Shown here: positions 62,191-64,000 of the stretch, in pieces
How the letters are laid out: every line of letters begins with the position of its first letter
Numbering within the stretch: the stretch's first letter is position 1
Assembly: GCA_963824905.1 (NCBI GenBank)
Contig: CAWGRH010000028.1
Location: forward strand, 248,001 to 312,000
DNA from: JAJPKK01 sp963824905
GTDB lineage: Bacteria; Pseudomonadota; Alphaproteobacteria; Rhizobiales; Xanthobacteraceae
DNA: 64,000 bases
Direction of reading: 5' to 3'
Program-made: the position numbers and the translations under genes
The notes under the pieces: generated by a model
Told to the model about the DNA's origin: nothing
What the model saw: only the letters and a program-made list of their open reading frames with translations
Databases searched by the model: none

Positions 62191-62876
62191 GCGCAAGCCC
62201 TCTGAAGGTACTGATCGTCGACGACGAGCCCCCGATCCGCAAACTGCTGCGGATGGGGCTGTCGACGCAGGGCTACGAAATTCTCGATGCGACCAACGGC
62301 AAGACCGCGCTCGCCCTCCTGGAGGAGAAGCCGGACCTCATCATCCTCGATCTCGGCCTGCCCGACATGCAGGGCCTCGACCTGCTCGCCGCGATCCGCG
62401 GCCGCGACGAAAGCGTGCCGATCGTCGTGCTCTCAAGCCGCAGCGACGAGAGCGTCAAGGTCCGCGCCCTCGATCTCGGCGCCGACGACTATCTCACCAA
62501 GCCGTTCGGCATGGAGGAGCTCCTGGCGCGCATGCGCGCGGCGCTGCGCCACCAGCTTGCGGTGCAGGGGGAGCGCCCTGCATTCAAGGTCGGCGACCTC
62601 ACCGTCGATCTCGTCCGCCGCATCGTCAAGATCGGCGACAAGGAGGTGAAGCTCTCGCCCAAGGAATACGAGCTGCTGCGCGTCCTCGTGCAGCACGCCG
62701 GCAAGGTGCTCACCCACAAATTCCTGCTCGGCGAATTGTGGAGCGACTTCACCGACACCCAGTATCTGCGCGTCTATGTCCGCCAGCTCCGCCACAAGAT
62801 CGAAGCCGACCCGGAGCAGCCGCAGTACATCCTCACCGAGACCGGCGTGGGATATCGGCTCCGCGCGCCAGATTAG
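62187..62876 (+). CDS. kdpE: KdpE, response regulator
   Basis: OmpR-family regulator that activates kdpFABC. 229 residues: receiver domain with phosphorylation Asp D55 (LIILDLGLPDM), acidic pair VDDE, and a winged-helix output domain (KLSPKEYELLRVLVQHAGKVLTHKFLLGELW ... YLRVYVRQLRHKIE). Starts at GTG 62187, overlapping the kdpD stop (GTGA). Followed by repeat family E. Confidence 0.97.
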   Translation: MSASPLKVLIVDDEPPIRKLLRMGLSTQGYEILDATNGKTALALLEEKPDLIILDLGLPDMQGLDLLAAIRGRDESVPIVVLSSRSDESVKVRALDLGADDYLTKPFGMEELLARMRAALRHQLAVQGERPAFKVGDLTVDLVRRIVKIGDKEVKLSPKEYELLRVLVQHAGKVLTHKFLLGELWSDFTDTQYLRVYVRQLRHKIEADPEQPQYILTETGVGYRLRAPD

Positions 62877-62886
62877 GTGGCTATCT

Positions 62887-62975
62887 GTAGCCCGCATGCG
62901 CAGCGATATGCGGGTCGTGCGCCTGACCTGGTCTCGAACGCCGTTCCCGGATATCGCTTCGCTCATCCGGGCTAC
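62887..62975. repeat. Family E element with GTAGCCCG/CGGGCTAC termini
   Basis: An 89-bp noncoding element with perfect 8-bp inverted ends GTAGCCCG and CGGGCTAC; inner parts CATGCGCAGCGATATGCGGG and CGGATATCGCTTCGCTCATCCGG. It resembles the CCCGCATG...GCGATATGCGG repeats common in Bradyrhizobium-type genomes. Confidence 0.75.
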
Positions 62976-63083
62976 GGGTCCGTACTCGCCGCACCGCCGA
63001 GGTCACCTAAATTTGAGGCCCTTGGAGCCTCTTCACGCGAGATTGTCATCCTGACCGGGCTACAACGGGCTACAGGAGGCGAC

Positions 63084-63578
63084 ATGATCGCAATCTGTCG
63101 AAACTTGACCGGCTGTCTCGTTGCCGCATTTCTGGGCGTTTCAGTCCCAATGAGCTCGGCGCAGGACCGCCCGACGATGCCGGCGATGCAGCCGCACGCC
63201 CATCCCGCTTCGACGGCGCCGTCCGCCGCTGCGGACGCGGCCGAATCGCAATTCCTCGCCGCGAACGAGGAGGCGATGAGCAAGATGATGGTCGACATGA
63301 CGGTCGCGCCGACCGGCGACATCGACCGCGATTTCGTGGCGATGATGGTGCCGCATCACCAGGGCGCCATCGACATGGCGCGGATTCTTCTGCGCTACGG
63401 GAAGAACGAGCAGCTCAAGCGGCTTGCCCAGGAAATCATCGTGACCCAGCAGCAGGAGATCGCCGCGATGAAACTTGCGGTCGGCGAGCCGCTGCCGCCC
63501 TCGATCGCCTCGCCCACCCAGCCCGCTTCCGGCGCGACCGCGCCAAGCAATGATATGCACGTGCACCCTGTACGGTAG
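63084..63578 (+). CDS. Secreted DUF305 protein
   Basis: A 164-residue exported protein. Signal peptide MIAICRNLTGCLVAAFLGVS, cleavage after SSAQD. DUF305 ferritin-like helix pair: AANEEAMSKMMVDMTV, the metal-binding MMVPHHQGAIDMARILLRYGKNEQLKRLAQEIIVTQQQEI. Rich in His/Met, consistent with copper or other metal binding; a C-terminal MHVHPVR tail adds His. GGAGG precedes ATG 63084. Followed by a beta-propeller gene after 12 bp, a common pairing in metal-response loci. Confidence 0.9.
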   Translation: MIAICRNLTGCLVAAFLGVSVPMSSAQDRPTMPAMQPHAHPASTAPSAAADAAESQFLAANEEAMSKMMVDMTVAPTGDIDRDFVAMMVPHHQGAIDMARILLRYGKNEQLKRLAQEIIVTQQQEIAAMKLAVGEPLPPSIASPTQPASGATAPSNDMHVHPVR

Positions 63579-63590
63579 GAAACCGCTCCG

Positions 63591-64000
63591 ATGAATCGCA
63601 TCCTTCTCGCCGGCCTGATCACCACCGCGCTCGGCACAATCGCGCCGGCCTTCGCCGGACAGGCGCCCGGTGCGGCAACCGATCCGGACATCGCGATCAG
63701 CCACCGCGACAGGGTCTATGCCGCCGAGCAGTTCTCCAACACGGTGTCGGTAACCGATCCGGTCGACAACAGGCTGCTCGGCGTGATCCGCCTCGGTGAC
63801 CCGCAGCCCGCCAATTTCAGCCCCCTCTACAAGGGGCAGGTCCTCGTCCACGGCATGGGCTTCTCGCCTGATCACAAGACGATCGCCGTCGTCTCGATCG
63901 GCAGCAACTCCGTCACCTTCATCGACACCGCGACCAACGCCGTGAAGCACACGACCTATGTCGGCCGCTCGCCCCACGAAGCGTTCTTCACGCCCGACGG
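63591..64000 (+). CDS. Secreted YVTN/YncE-type beta-propeller protein (5' part)
   Basis: ATG 63591, GGTAGGAAACC upstream. Signal peptide MNRILLAGLITTALGTIAPA, cleavage after FAGQA. The visible 136 residues show YVTN-type blades: DRVYAAEQFSNTVSVTDPVDNRLLGVIRLG, GMGFSPDHKTIAVVSIGSNSVTFIDTATNAVKHTTYVG, SPHEAFFTPDG. The gene runs off the window end. Likely a periplasmic seven-bladed propeller, often with DUF305 or copper proteins. No function beyond that. Confidence 0.85.
   Translation, partial: MNRILLAGLITTALGTIAPAFAGQAPGAATDPDIAISHRDRVYAAEQFSNTVSVTDPVDNRLLGVIRLGDPQPANFSPLYKGQVLVHGMGFSPDHKTIAVVSIGSNSVTFIDTATNAVKHTTYVGRSPHEAFFTPD

Overview
The window is high-GC DNA (roughly two-thirds G+C by eye). 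Gene content, codon style and the palindromic intergenic repeats suggest an alphaproteobacterium of the order Hyphomicrobiales, near the Bradyrhizobium/Xanthobacteraceae branch. This placement is inferred from family resemblance, because no rRNA or tRNA gene lies in the window. It is chromosomal in character: I saw no phage, IS transposase, CRISPR or plasmid replication gene.

Layout. 1-1277: end of a C-P lyase (phosphonate) operon, phnM (cut by the window edge) and phnN. 1506-3366: RhlE-type DEAD-box helicase and a second-type IF-1. 3475-5186 (minus): secreted VOC-fold protein and a DTW-domain tRNA modification enzyme. 5670-8314: a membrane-protein operon (DUF2231-like/DUF6644-like proteins, a 39-residue membrane peptide) and a frameshifted cytochrome c'. 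8345-12396: an aromatic-catabolism cluster (Rieske dioxygenase alpha and beta, fused LigB-LigA ring-cleavage dioxygenase, 4,5-dihydroxyphthalate-decarboxylase-like protein). 12578-15831: a ModA-like binding protein and an osmoprotectant-type ABC importer with permease and binding protein fused. 15942-17318: a flavoprotein disulfide reductase. 17667-21302: two paralogous secreted proteins and a secreted haem/beta-propeller protein.

21402-32701 is a nitrogen-scavenging block. It has an allophanate hydrolase on the plus strand. Opposite it runs a long minus-strand run: dipeptide-type ABC importer, AtzG-like, AtzE-like, AtzH/HpxZ-like and an alpha/beta hydrolase, preceded by a perfect sigma-54 promoter match. 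36510-41466 (minus) is a second importer operon (two NMT1/THI5-like binding proteins, permease, ATPase, cyclic amidohydrolase, SDR). It has a good sigma-54 promoter and a 17-bp NtrC-like palindrome about 99 bp upstream of the predicted start. The two operons look like nitrogen-limitation regulon members for amide, ureide or cyclic-imide compounds.

41795-48599: the transglutaminase / ATP-grasp + alpha-E / transglutaminase operon. 48852-52791: a neighbouring pair combining redox and cyclic-nucleotide modules, namely a thioredoxin-reductase-like flavoprotein with two cNMP-binding domains and a membrane class III nucleotide cyclase carrying a 2Fe-2S ferredoxin domain. 52844-54255: small secreted and hypothetical genes. 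54628-62876: the complete K+ uptake system kdpF-A-B-C-D-E with an extra 27-residue leader peptide gene. 63084-64000: a secreted DUF305 protein and the start of a YVTN-type beta-propeller gene cut by the window end.

Most unusual overall: four genes between 7.8 and 19.4 kb each need one reading-frame shift to match their families, and at least six families of palindromic intergenic elements are present. Those indels could be real decay or sequence errors, and I cannot tell which from the sequence alone.
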